From Lentzea indica (GTDB lineage: Bacteria; Actinomycetota; Actinomycetes; Mycobacteriales; Pseudonocardiaceae), in NCBI RefSeq assembly GCF_012184385.1, contig NZ_VSRL01000010.1, positions 1-64,000 on the forward strand: a stretch of 64,000 nt of DNA, written 5' to 3'. Of this stretch, positions 21,050 to 29,798 are shown one piece after another (within the stretch, counting starts at the first letter, position 1; every line of letters starts with the position of its first letter). The position numbers were made by a program, and so were the translations under genes. The notes below the pieces were generated by a model, which was not told the origin of the DNA, searched no databases, and saw only the letters and a list, made by a program, of their open reading frames with translations.

Positions 21050-22438
21050 TCACTTCGATGCCGTCGAGTTCTGGGCCAGTGCGGGCAAGGAGAGGATCAG
21101 ATCGGCGGCCGCCTTGCGGCCACCGGCGGCGTGCTGGAGCGCGGCGAGACGTTCGGCGTTCTCGCGGAACCCCGGGTCGTCCAGGACGCGAGTGAGCTTG
21201 TCCACGACGTCCCGCGGGTCGACGGTGTGCGGCTTGTCCAGCGTCAGCCCGACACCGAAGCTCGTGGCCCGCACGGCCTGGTCGTAGCAGTCGACCCACA
21301 GGGGCCGTGACACCATCGGCTTGCCGAAGTAAATGCTTTCGGTGTACGCGTTTCCGCCCGCATGCGTGAAGAACAGCTTGACGCTCGGATGTGCCAGCAC
21401 GTCCAGCTGCGACGGCACCCACGTCTCGATGCGCAGGTTGCCCGGTAGCTCGCCGGGCAGGAACTTCTGCTGGTCGCGCGGCAGCTTCCACAGGATCGAG
21501 TGCTTGCCCTCCATGCTGCGGGCGACCTGCACGAAGGCCTCGACCTGGTCGCGGGTCAGCCGCGTGATCGTGCCGAAACCCACGTACACCACGGACTTCT
21601 GCGCGTCCAGCCACTCACCGAGTTCACCGGGCTCTGCCTGGGGGAGTGGTGGCACCAGCGCGCCGACCGTGCGGATCTTCTCGGGGATGTCGAACTCGTA
21701 GTCCATCTCCGGGATCGAGTAGCACAGGACCAGCTCCGACTTCTCGACCCGCGCGAACTGGCCGCGTGCGTCGGGGGAGATGCCGAGCTCCGCGACGACC
21801 TTCTCGTTCTGCGCGTTGCGTTCCTTGTTCTGCCGTGAGAACGCCATCGCGAGCGTGCGCCACCCGAAGAGCTTGTTGGCCCAGCGCTGTTTCCAGGACA
21901 TGTCGGCGGGAAGGCCGGTGTGGGGGCGCGGGAAGTCCTTCGGCGTGTAGGACGGGCCGATCGGCACCGCGGACGTCACCAGGTTCGACGCCACGAACGG
22001 GTTGCTGATCACGTACGGAACACCTTTGGTGATGGCGACCTCGTAGCCGAACATGCACATCGACTCGACGACCATCAGCGCCGGCCGGATCTGCTCGACC
22101 GCTTCGGAGAGCTTGCGGTACTTGGGGATCCGCAGCTCTGGCCGATGTGTCTGTTCGATGACGGCCTTGCGCGCCTTGAACCGCGATCGCTGCGTCACCT
22201 TCGCGTAGACGTCGTCCGGCCACGTGACCGACGACATCTCCGGAATCACGTCACCCAGCGAGATGAACTCTATCGGCGAGCCGACCGCCGCCGCCTCGAC
22301 CTCCTCGCGGCCCTTGTCGTCGGTGGCGAACCACAGGTTCTCGACACCGCGGCGCGACAGTTCCTCCGCTAGCACGAGCATGGGGTTCAGCAGGCCGCTT
22401 TCCGGCAGACTGACGAACAGGATCGGCCGCTGGCTCAT
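21050..22438 (-). CDS. Family 1 glycosyltransferase (macrolide/polyene aminosugar transferase type)
   Basis: The 462-residue protein has a GT-B fold. Its N-terminus RPILFVSLPESGLLNPM is a hallmark I associate with polyene mycosaminyltransferases such as NysDI and PimK. The C-terminal half has the donor-binding region FTHAGGNAYTESIYFGKP followed by a WVDCYDQA motif, and the strand VVYVGFGTITRL that opens the second Rossmann domain. No auxiliary P450-like partner gene of the DesVIII type is visible. The ATG at 22,438 with AAGGGTG upstream is chosen; a longer frame to 22,570 adds residues unlike the family. It is the first gene of the four-gene operon running to the ferredoxin. The likely donor is a GDP-activated aminosugar made by the next gene, and the acceptor is the macrolide. 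Confidence 0.9.
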   Translation of the reverse strand: MSQRPILFVSLPESGLLNPMLVLAEELSRRGVENLWFATDDKGREEVEAAAVGSPIEFISLGDVIPEMSSVTWPDDVYAKVTQRSRFKARKAVIEQTHRPELRIPKYRKLSEAVEQIRPALMVVESMCMFGYEVAITKGVPYVISNPFVASNLVTSAVPIGPSYTPKDFPRPHTGLPADMSWKQRWANKLFGWRTLAMAFSRQNKERNAQNEKVVAELGISPDARGQFARVEKSELVLCYSIPEMDYEFDIPEKIRTVGALVPPLPQAEPGELGEWLDAQKSVVYVGFGTITRLTRDQVEAFVQVARSMEGKHSILWKLPRDQQKFLPGELPGNLRIETWVPSQLDVLAHPSVKLFFTHAGGNAYTESIYFGKPMVSRPLWVDCYDQAVRATSFGVGLTLDKPHTVDPRDVVDKLTRVLDDPGFRENAERLAALQHAAGGRKAAADLILSLPALAQNSTASK

Positions 22439-22738
22439 GGATTTCACCCTTCGGGCTGGCGCCCAACAAGGAAATGACGTTGTGGCGACGAGCCTGCCGG
22501 ACGGCGCGGGGGTGTGTCCCGGGGTGCCAGTGTTCTCCAGAAGAAGCCCTAGTGTTGGAAAGCACCGCAAGTCCAGGCGAACACCTAGAACTGGCGCGTA
22601 TCGATTTCATGAGGACGTGGTCGCCTGCGACCCTCGACGTCGACTCGTCATGCCCGCGATCCTGGGGGACGCGGTGGTGCCTCAACAGCACACACCGCGC
22701 TGCGGCACGGCGGCTTTCCTGGCGAGAGGCACATCATC
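22439..22738. promoter_or_regulatory. Divergent promoter region between glycosyltransferase operon and LuxR gene
   Basis: This 300-bp stretch holds no convincing gene. It must carry the promoters of the leftward sugar/P450 operon and of the rightward LuxR gene. It contains an imperfect inverted repeat, CTAGTGTT at 22,549-22,556 and AACACCTAG at 22,580-22,588. The first copy lies in CCCTAG, which reads CTAGGG on the leftward strand, similar to the TAGGGG units upstream of the loading PKS. Binding by the LuxR protein itself is inferred only. I see no clear -35/-10 pair. Confidence 0.4.
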
Positions 22739-25483
22739 ATGACCGGGACGTCCGACAACAGCATCACCAAGGCGAGGCTCGCGGGCCTGATCGAGCGCGA
22801 CGACCAGTGGGCCACCTTGGAAGCACTGTTGACGGACTCCCTGTCAGGATCTGGAAGGGTCGCGCTGCTCACGGGTCCTGTCGCGAGCGGGAAAACCGAG
22901 CTGCTGCACGCCTTCGGTGAGGCTTCGGGCGTCAACTTCGTGAAGGCGACGTGCTCGGCGTTCGAGCGCGACCTGCCTTTCGGTGTGGTGGGCCAGATCT
23001 TCCACCCGCTGGACGCCCCGGCCGAGGTGGGCGAGCTGCTCGACGCCGCCACCCGTTCCGCCGACGGACCTGCTGCCCGGCAGTTGCACGCGCTGTGCAT
23101 CGCGTTGCTGGACTTGACCGCCGAGTCGCCGTTGGTGATCGGCATCGACGACGTTCAGCACGCGGATTCCTCCTCGTTGCACTGGCTTCTCTACCTGATC
23201 CGACGGCTGGGGCAGGCCAAGGTGCTGCTGATGCTGAGCGAGACCGCGTCGCCGCGCGCCGCTCACACGCCGTTGCACACCGAACTGTTGCGGCACCCGC
23301 ACTGCCGCGATGTCCAGCTGACACCGCTGAGTGCGTTGGACGAGCTGTTCGAGATGCCGCTGCACGCCGAGGGCGCGATGTCGCTGTCCGGGGGCAACCC
23401 GTTGCTGGTCCGCTCGTTGCTCGACGACCAGAGGCTGTGCAAGCCGCGCGACGACGGTGGTCTCGTCATCGGCCCCAGCTATCGGCGCGCGCTGGTCAGC
23501 TGCCTGCACCGCTGTGACCACCACGTTCTGCCTGTTGCGCGGGCTTTGGCGGTGACCGGCGAGAACGCGACGCGCGAATCGTTGGGACGCCTTGCCCGCG
23601 CCGATGCCGAGACCGTCGCGTCCGCGCTGGACGTGATGAACGAGGCAGGGCTGTTGTGCGACGGGTGGTTCCGTGACCCGGCCGCTCGCGGTGCCGTGCT
23701 GGACGATCTGTCCACTCAGGACCGCAAGGAGATGTACCTCGGGGCTGCCTTGCTGCTGCACGACGAGGGCGCGCCGGCCACCGAGGTCGCTCCTTACCTG
23801 GTGATGGCCGACCACTCCGAGAACCCCTGGATGGTTCCGGTCTTCGAGGAGGCCGCCGAGCACGCGTTGCGCGACGAGCAGATCGACACGGCGTTGCGGT
23901 ACGTGGAGCTGGCGCATCGGGCTTGCGTCGAGGTGCACGGGCGGGCGGCGATCGCGGCGAAGCTCGTGCGGGTGGAGTGGCGGGTCAACCCGTCTGCCGC
24001 CGGGCGCAGGCTGGCCACGGTGGTGCCGGCGATGCGAGCCGGGCAGCTCTCCGACCGCGACGTGACGTCGCTGGTGCAGCCGATGCTGTGGAACTGCCAG
24101 GTCGACGAGGCCACCGAGGCGATGGAGCGGGTCCGGCGTACTGCGGCGTCGAGCGCAGGGCTGCGCGCGATGGAGCTGTGGCTGGCCTGCTCGCACCCGA
24201 CGCTGGCACGGCGGCCCCAGTCCGAGCCGGTGAAGACCCGGATGGTGAGCCTGACGTCCGGGCCGATGCTCAAGGCGGTCAGCGCTTTGGCGAACGTGCT
24301 GACGTACGGCCCCAACGACTCTTCCGCGACCGATGCCGAGCACGTCCTGCAGGCCGCGCGGCCTTCCGACAGCGGGTCGTGGGGGCCGGAGTCGGCGATG
24401 CTGGCGTTGCAGGCGCTGGTGTACGCGGACCGGCTCGACGTGGCGGCGCAGTGGTGCGACAAGCTGCTGGAGGAGGCACGGGCCAAGAACCTCGCGGTGG
24501 CACGGGCGTTCTTCTCGTGCGTGCGGGCCGAGGTGTCGTTGCGGCGCGGTGACCTGACCACGGCTTTTGAGCACGCGCAGAACGCCTTGGACTTCATGCC
24601 CGCCGGCGGATGGGGTGTGGCGCTGGGGATGCCGCTGGGGATTCTGATCAACGCCGCCACCAAGATGGGGCGGCACGAGGACGCTGCCTCGTTCCTCGAA
24701 CAGCCGGTACCCGAGGCGATGTTCCAATCGCGGTACGGGTTGCACTACCTCTACGCGCGCGGGCACCACTACCTGGCCACGACTCGCCACTACGCGGCTC
24801 TCGCGGACTTCCTTTCGTGCGGCGAGCTCATGACCTCCTGGGGTGTGGATCAGCCGGGGGTGGTTCCTTGGCGCACGGCGGCCGCGGAGGCCTGGTTGCT
24901 GCACGGGGCGAACCGTGACGAGGCCAAGCGGTTGATCAACGAGCAGCTGGCTCGGCTGGGACCGGACGCTTCTCGTACCCGTGGCGTCGCGTTGAGGCTC
25001 CTGGCCGCGACGAACCAACCCCACAACCGGCCGCAGCTGCTGCAGGACGCGGTGGTGATTCTGGAGGAGTACGGGGACCAGTACGAGCTGGCTCGTGCGC
25101 TGGCTGATCTTTCCAAGGCGCATCAGGCTTTGCGGGAACATCGGCGGGCTTGGACCGTGGCTCGCCGTGCTTGGCACGTGGCCAACGTGTGCGACGCAGC
25201 CGAGTTGTGCGAGGAGCTGCTGCCTTCGCGTGGCAAGGCCGACGCCGAGGACGCGCAGGCGGAGGAGAAGCCGGTGGATCCCATAGCCACGCTCACGGAT
25301 GCAGAGCGCCGGGTCGCCGCTCTGGCGGCTGTCGGGTATACGAACCGGGAGATCGCGTCGAAGCTGTACATCACGCCTTCGACGATCGAGCAGCACCTGA
25401 CCAGGGTGTACCGGAAGCTGAAAGTCAAGTACCGCAAGGACTTGCCGGCCGATCTGCACTCCTACCTGCCGAGCACGGCGTGA
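22739..25483 (+). CDS. LuxR-family transcriptional activator, LAL type (large ATP-binding)
   Basis: This 914-residue protein is probably the pathway-specific activator. It has a Walker A motif GPVASGKTE (about 46-54), a Walker B-like strand LVIGIDDVQHADSS (about 131-144), a long helical middle like that of MalT/LAL proteins, and a C-terminal LuxR helix-turn-helix (about 852-908) with LTDAERRVAALAAVGYTNRE, TPSTIEQHL and VYRKLKV. Size and layout match macrolide regulators such as PikD and the nystatin NysRI type. The ATG at 22,739 follows GAGAGG at good spacing. It is transcribed away from the glycosyltransferase operon and stands alone. Candidate operators are the TAGGGG repeats at 30,974 and the CTAG inverted repeat just upstream. 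Ligand and target sites are not known from sequence. Confidence 0.92.
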   Translation: MTGTSDNSITKARLAGLIERDDQWATLEALLTDSLSGSGRVALLTGPVASGKTELLHAFGEASGVNFVKATCSAFERDLPFGVVGQIFHPLDAPAEVGELLDAATRSADGPAARQLHALCIALLDLTAESPLVIGIDDVQHADSSSLHWLLYLIRRLGQAKVLLMLSETASPRAAHTPLHTELLRHPHCRDVQLTPLSALDELFEMPLHAEGAMSLSGGNPLLVRSLLDDQRLCKPRDDGGLVIGPSYRRALVSCLHRCDHHVLPVARALAVTGENATRESLGRLARADAETVASALDVMNEAGLLCDGWFRDPAARGAVLDDLSTQDRKEMYLGAALLLHDEGAPATEVAPYLVMADHSENPWMVPVFEEAAEHALRDEQIDTALRYVELAHRACVEVHGRAAIAAKLVRVEWRVNPSAAGRRLATVVPAMRAGQLSDRDVTSLVQPMLWNCQVDEATEAMERVRRTAASSAGLRAMELWLACSHPTLARRPQSEPVKTRMVSLTSGPMLKAVSALANVLTYGPNDSSATDAEHVLQAARPSDSGSWGPESAMLALQALVYADRLDVAAQWCDKLLEEARAKNLAVARAFFSCVRAEVSLRRGDLTTAFEHAQNALDFMPAGGWGVALGMPLGILINAATKMGRHEDAASFLEQPVPEAMFQSRYGLHYLYARGHHYLATTRHYAALADFLSCGELMTSWGVDQPGVVPWRTAAAEAWLLHGANRDEAKRLINEQLARLGPDASRTRGVALRLLAATNQPHNRPQLLQDAVVILEEYGDQYELARALADLSKAHQALREHRRAWTVARRAWHVANVCDAAELCEELLPSRGKADAEDAQAEEKPVDPIATLTDAERRVAALAAVGYTNREIASKLYITPSTIEQHLTRVYRKLKVKYRKDLPADLHSYLPSTA

Positions 25484-25570
25484 TAGTCCACCGAGGACTC
25501 CGAGCCTTTCACTCGATCGTGTTCGCCCTCGGCCGTTATCAAACCGTGATCTTGCGGTAGCGTCGAACAC

Positions 25571-26869
25571 GTGAGCGAACCCGACCTGTGTCTCCTGTCC
25601 ACCGACGAGCTGCTGAGCAGCGTCGTCGACGAGGTCGTGGAGATCCGGGTTCGCGAGCACGCGGTGCTGCAGAAGATCGCGGAGCTGGACCGCCGTGGCG
25701 CGGCGGACGAGCTGGGCTACAAAGATCTGCCGCAGGTCTTGCGGCACGCGGTCCGCTGGGACCTGAGGACGGCCCGCCAATGGCTCGCGAACGCCCACGC
25801 GCTCAGCCACGACATCACGCCGACCGGCAGCGTGCTGGAGCCCGATCTGCCCGTGACGGCCGCGGCCGTCGCCGAAGGCACGCTCTCAGCCGACCACATC
25901 GCCGCTGTCGCCGAGGTGATGAAGAAGCTCCCCGCTGAAGCCGAAGCCCCGGTGGTGGAGTTCGCGCGGGCCCACGAGCCGAGCGCCGTCCGCTCCTTCG
26001 GCAAGGAACTGGCCTACCGCCTGTACCAGGACGATCCCGAGCCCTCCGACCAGGAGCCCGCGCCGCCGGTGAACCAGCACGTGATGCGCTGGAAGGGCGA
26101 GCACCTCGAGATCTGGGCCAAGCTGGACAGGATCACCGGCGCGAAGTACGAGGCGCTGATCGACCCGCTGGCCAAGCCTCGCCCGGAGACGCCAGAGGAA
26201 GGCCCAGATCTCCGCTCGCGCTCCGAACGCGAAGGTGACGCGCTCGCCGAGCTCGTCGACCTGGTGCTGCGCGCCGACCAGCTGCCCGAGCACGGCGGCG
26301 AACCGGTCAGCCTCACCCTCACGATGCGCTACGAAGACCTGGTGAACCAGGCAGGTCAGGCGATGCTCGACAACCGGGAGCGCATCCCCGCCGCGGACGC
26401 CCGCCAGCTCGCCTGCAACGCGGGCGTCATCCCCCTCGTCCTGGGCGAACGCTCCCAGCCGCTGGACATCGGCCGCAAGGCCAGAACCTTCCCGGCCGCG
26501 ATCCGCCGAGTGCTGGTGGCCCGCGACCAGGGTTGCGCCTTCCCCGGCTGTGACCGCCCGCCCAAACACTGCGACGCCCACCACGTCAGGTTCTGGTCCA
26601 ACGGTGGCGGCACCTCCGTCGACAACGCCGTGCTGTTGTGCCGCAACCACCACCGCCTGATCCACCACAGCACGTGGGAAGTCAGGATGGTGCACGGCCT
26701 GCCGCGCTTCTACCCACCGGGCTGGCTCGACCCGGACCGCGCCGCCCGCCGCAACGTTCTCCACGCGTTCGAGGACACCGAACCCACGGCGGAGCGCGAC
26801 GGGAGCGCAGACCCGCTGACCGTCGGCTGGGTGGTGCCGCCGCCACGCCCTGCCCCAGTCCTGGTCTAG
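25571..26869 (+). CDS. DUF222 / HNH endonuclease domain protein (REP13E12-like)
   Basis: The 432-residue protein is read from a GTG. The N-terminal half is the helical DUF222 domain, with ITGAKYEALIDPL as a typical segment, and the C-terminal part is an HNH nuclease domain: RRVLVARDQGCAFPGCDRP, CDAHHVRFWSNGG, and LLCRNHHRLIHH. The paired CxxC-like cysteines and HH/NHH residues should bind a metal. Proteins of this kind are abundant and mobile-looking in actinobacteria, and their function is largely unknown. It has no evident link with polyketide synthesis and lies between the regulator and the starter operon. It ends 29 bp from the convergent monooxygenase gene, with a strong hairpin between. 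Likely a passenger gene. Confidence 0.88.
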   Translation: MSEPDLCLLSTDELLSSVVDEVVEIRVREHAVLQKIAELDRRGAADELGYKDLPQVLRHAVRWDLRTARQWLANAHALSHDITPTGSVLEPDLPVTAAAVAEGTLSADHIAAVAEVMKKLPAEAEAPVVEFARAHEPSAVRSFGKELAYRLYQDDPEPSDQEPAPPVNQHVMRWKGEHLEIWAKLDRITGAKYEALIDPLAKPRPETPEEGPDLRSRSEREGDALAELVDLVLRADQLPEHGGEPVSLTLTMRYEDLVNQAGQAMLDNRERIPAADARQLACNAGVIPLVLGERSQPLDIGRKARTFPAAIRRVLVARDQGCAFPGCDRPPKHCDAHHVRFWSNGGGTSVDNAVLLCRNHHRLIHHSTWEVRMVHGLPRFYPPGWLDPDRAARRNVLHAFEDTEPTAERDGSADPLTVGWVVPPPRPAPVLV

Positions 26870-26884
26870 CGCGACCGGGGGTGG

Positions 26885-26915
26885 AGCTCCCGCTGCTGTC
26901 AGAGCAGCGGGAGCT
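26885..26915. terminator. Bidirectional hairpin between convergent HNH and monooxygenase genes
   Basis: A perfect 13-bp stem (26,885-26,897 with 26,903-26,915) encloses a 5-base loop. It lies after the HNH stop and overlaps the last codons and stop (26,899) of the leftward monooxygenase gene. It has no clear U-tract, as is common for actinomycete terminators. Confidence 0.7.
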
Positions 26916-28521
26916 GACCCCTGAGCTCGTTCACCAGCGCGGGCAGATCCGCCCGGTCCTTCGCGAACCCGAACACGTAGTAGTCCGGCCGGACCAGCGC
27001 CGCGACTTTCCTGTGCCCGGCCAGCCAAGGCAGGTAGAGCCGCTCGACGTCCACCACCTCGTGCGCCCGAGCGATCTTCGGAGGAATCCCGGCCGGCATC
27101 ACCCGCACCAGGTGCGTCCCGAGCGTCTTCAGGAACTCGAGCTCGTCCTCACCCAGAGCCTCGTACGGGTCCAGCGTGGTGATGAGCTGCCACCCACGCC
27201 CCACGACGTCGTCGAACCGGTCCCGCACGGCACCACGCGCGACAACACCCTGGGGCGACAACTCGCCATCCGGCAGCAAGATCCCATCAGCGCCACACCG
27301 GACAACGCCGTCCTCCAGCGCATAGGCGGAAGGCGCGAGGTCGACGCCTTCGGGCTTGGACTGCATGGCGATCAGGAACGCGTCCCGCCGCGCCGCGGCG
27401 ACGGGGTCCAGCTCCGACACGATCTTGCCCACCTCGATCGACATCTCGATCGTGTGCCGCACCTGCAGAGCACGCTCCGCCTGGTACGCGTCCAGCAACG
27501 CGTCAGAAGCCATGTCCCGCAGCACGAGGTCGAGCTTCCACGCCAGGTTCGTCGCGTCACGGATGCCGGAGCACATGCCCTGCCCGGCGAACGGCGGCAT
27601 CAGGTGCGCGGAGTCGCCGGCCAGCAAGAGTCGTCCGTTGCGCCACTTGTCCGCCATCGCCGCCTGGAACGTGTACACGATGTTCCGCGTCAGGTCGGCG
27701 TTCGCGGGAGTCACGTCATAGGGCGCGAGCAGCTCCCACATGCGCTCCACAGTGGACATCTCTTCGATCGACTCACCCGGCAGCCTCATGAACTCCCACC
27801 GCCGGTGCCCGCGACCGGAAGCGACGATCGTCGTGGGCCGCGCAGGATCGCACACCTGCACGTCGTTCGGCCTGAACGCCCGCTTCTCGTGGAAGACGAC
27901 GTCGACCAGCAACCAGTCGTGCTTGAAGTCGAGGTCGATCATCCGCGTGCCCATGACGTCGCGCACGAAGCTGTTCGCGCCATCGCACCCGACGACCCAG
28001 GAGGCCGTCACGTCACCGGCGACATCAGAACCGGACGCGGTCAGCGACACGTGCGAGCCGTGGTCGGCGATCGTCTCCACCTTGTGCCCGAACAATGTCG
28101 TGATGTTCGGCAGGGACGCGACGTGCTCGCGCAGAGCACGTTCGAACGTCGGCTGGTGCATCACGGTGGCGATCGGCCAGCCGTCACGTCCGGGCTCGTA
28201 GGGGGCCTCGAACGAGAACAGCTCCCGGCCCTCGGCGTTCTGGAACATGTACTGGCCCAGGGGTTCCCCGAGCTCCATCAGGTCGGCGCCGATGCCGGCC
28301 GACGCGAACGAGCGCGCGGTCTCGCCGTCGAACGCGACGACGCGCGGGAACGGGTACTGACCGCGGTACTTCTCCAGGATGACGACCCGCCATCCCTTGT
28401 GGGCCAGGAGGATGGACAGAACGAGGCCGACCGGGCCGCAGCCGACCACCGCCACGTCCGCCGCAACGGACTCTGGGGTGGTGTCGGCTGCGGCCGGGCC
28501 GGCCGGCTGCGGTGACGTCAT
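26899..28521 (-). CDS. FAD-dependent aromatic hydroxylase (MhpA-like group A monooxygenase)
   Basis: The 540-residue protein belongs to the flavoprotein aromatic hydroxylases related to 3-(3-hydroxyphenyl)propionate hydroxylase. It has the dinucleotide motif VGCGPVGL (about 27-34), the DG motif CDGANSFVRD (about 184-193) and the FAD-ribityl motif LLAGDSAHLMPPFAGQGM (about 300-317). A C-terminal thioredoxin-like part follows. It lies 33 bp after the DAHP synthase gene, third in the starter operon. A substrate with a 3-hydroxyphenyl ring fits both the family and the context: it could hydroxylate 3-hydroxybenzoate before loading or, more likely by analogy with ansamycin flavoenzymes, the aryl group of the finished polyketide. 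Which of these holds is not determined. The 3' end overlaps a terminator hairpin. Confidence 0.88.
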   Translation of the reverse strand: MTSPQPAGPAAADTTPESVAADVAVVGCGPVGLVLSILLAHKGWRVVILEKYRGQYPFPRVVAFDGETARSFASAGIGADLMELGEPLGQYMFQNAEGRELFSFEAPYEPGRDGWPIATVMHQPTFERALREHVASLPNITTLFGHKVETIADHGSHVSLTASGSDVAGDVTASWVVGCDGANSFVRDVMGTRMIDLDFKHDWLLVDVVFHEKRAFRPNDVQVCDPARPTTIVASGRGHRRWEFMRLPGESIEEMSTVERMWELLAPYDVTPANADLTRNIVYTFQAAMADKWRNGRLLLAGDSAHLMPPFAGQGMCSGIRDATNLAWKLDLVLRDMASDALLDAYQAERALQVRHTIEMSIEVGKIVSELDPVAAARRDAFLIAMQSKPEGVDLAPSAYALEDGVVRCGADGILLPDGELSPQGVVARGAVRDRFDDVVGRGWQLITTLDPYEALGEDELEFLKTLGTHLVRVMPAGIPPKIARAHEVVDVERLYLPWLAGHRKVAALVRPDYYVFGFAKDRADLPALVNELRGQLPLL

Positions 28522-28554
28522 CTGTTTCCCTGTCTGGGTTACATCTTCTGGGAG

Positions 28555-29763
28555 TCAGAAAACCGAGTCGATCACTCCGAGCGCCTGTTCGGGGTTCAGC
28601 CGGGGGTCGCAGAGGGTCTCGTAGCGCTCGGAGAGAGCCTTCTCGTCGGGGACAGGCCCGCCGACGCACTCCGTCACGTCGGTCGCGGCCACTTCCAGGT
28701 GCAAACCGGCCGCGTGTGCGCCCTCGGTCTCCAGGATGTGCCGGAACGCCGTGGCCTCCTCGATGATATGGGCGACATGTCGAGTCTTTCGCCCAGATTC
28801 GGCCGTGACCGTGTTGCCGTGCATGGGGTCCGAGATCCAGACGACGGGGTGGCCGGCGCGCCGCACCGCGCGGACGATCGGAGGCAGGGCGATGTGGACG
28901 TCCTCGCGCCCCATGCGGATGATCAAGGTCAACCGGCCGGGCGTGTGGTGCGGGTCGAGCAGCTGGCACAACCTCACGACCGTGTCCGGGTCCGCGGTCG
29001 GGCCGACCTTGACGCCGATCGGGTTCGCGATCGCGGCGAACATCGAGACGTGCGCGTGGTCGAGCTGGCGGGTGCGCTCACCGATCCACGGGAAGTGCGT
29101 CGAGGTGAGGAACTGCTCCCCGGTGCGGTCGTCCGTGCGAATGAGCGCGTTCTCGTAATCCAGCACCAATGCCTCGTGAGCTACCCACGGGCCACCGGAC
29201 AGTTCCTCGGCACTTCCCGTCCAATGGGCGCGCACTTCTCGGACAACGGCGGCCGAGGCGTCGTAGGCCTGCAGCATTCGCTCGGGGTCGTGCCGGCGGG
29301 CGAAAATGTCGTTCTCGAACGAATTGACCAGCTCGCCACGGAAGGACGGCAGATCGACCCCGTCGACAGTTTCGAAGTTGCTCGAACGAGGCTTCGCGTA
29401 CTGGCCCGCCATCCGTCCGAAACGTGCCACCTCCTGGCCGGTCCGTTCCGCCAGTCGGGCGGCGACGCGCTGCACGTTCCGCACCTTTCGGGAAGTTGTC
29501 AGCGGGTCGGCGTCGGAAAAGGTCTCCGCGCAGTCGCCGAGCTGCAGGACGCGCGCCTCACCGAGTGCGGCCAGGCCGAGTGCTCGCTTCGCCTCGCGAA
29601 TTTCGGAATGTGCGACCAGGGGCAGCGCGCCGGACAGTTCTGCTTCGATCAGGTCGTAGTCGGGGTGGTGGTGCCAGTGGGGCTGCTGCGTGGCGGGCAA
29701 CGTCATCCACGGGGCTGCGGTCTGCGTGTACGTGAACTCCGTCAGCTTCACCGTCTGAGGCAT
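28555..29763 (-). CDS. Class II (plant-type) 3-deoxy-7-phosphoheptulonate (DAHP) synthase
   Basis: The 402-residue enzyme condenses phosphoenolpyruvate with erythrose 4-phosphate, the first step of the shikimate pathway. Class II features are plain: LQLGDCAETF (about 97-106), RMAGQYAKPRS (about 144-154) and the metal-site regions VKVGPTADPDT, LIIRMG and WISDPMHGNT. It is a second, pathway-dedicated type of copy, as found in clusters that draw on chorismate. It sits 35 bp after the chorismatase gene and 33 bp before the monooxygenase gene, so all three are probably one transcript. Its likely role is to raise chorismate supply for the 3-hydroxybenzoate starter; being a biosynthetic duplicate, it may be less feedback-controlled than the housekeeping enzyme. 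ATG at 29,763 follows GGAGCGAGAACA. Confidence 0.94.
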   Translation of the reverse strand: MPQTVKLTEFTYTQTAAPWMTLPATQQPHWHHHPDYDLIEAELSGALPLVAHSEIREAKRALGLAALGEARVLQLGDCAETFSDADPLTTSRKVRNVQRVAARLAERTGQEVARFGRMAGQYAKPRSSNFETVDGVDLPSFRGELVNSFENDIFARRHDPERMLQAYDASAAVVREVRAHWTGSAEELSGGPWVAHEALVLDYENALIRTDDRTGEQFLTSTHFPWIGERTRQLDHAHVSMFAAIANPIGVKVGPTADPDTVVRLCQLLDPHHTPGRLTLIIRMGREDVHIALPPIVRAVRRAGHPVVWISDPMHGNTVTAESGRKTRHVAHIIEEATAFRHILETEGAHAAGLHLEVAATDVTECVGGPVPDEKALSERYETLCDPRLNPEQALGVIDSVF

Positions 29764-29798
29764 TGTTCTCGCTCCTGGTTCTGGTTCGGCTGGACGAT

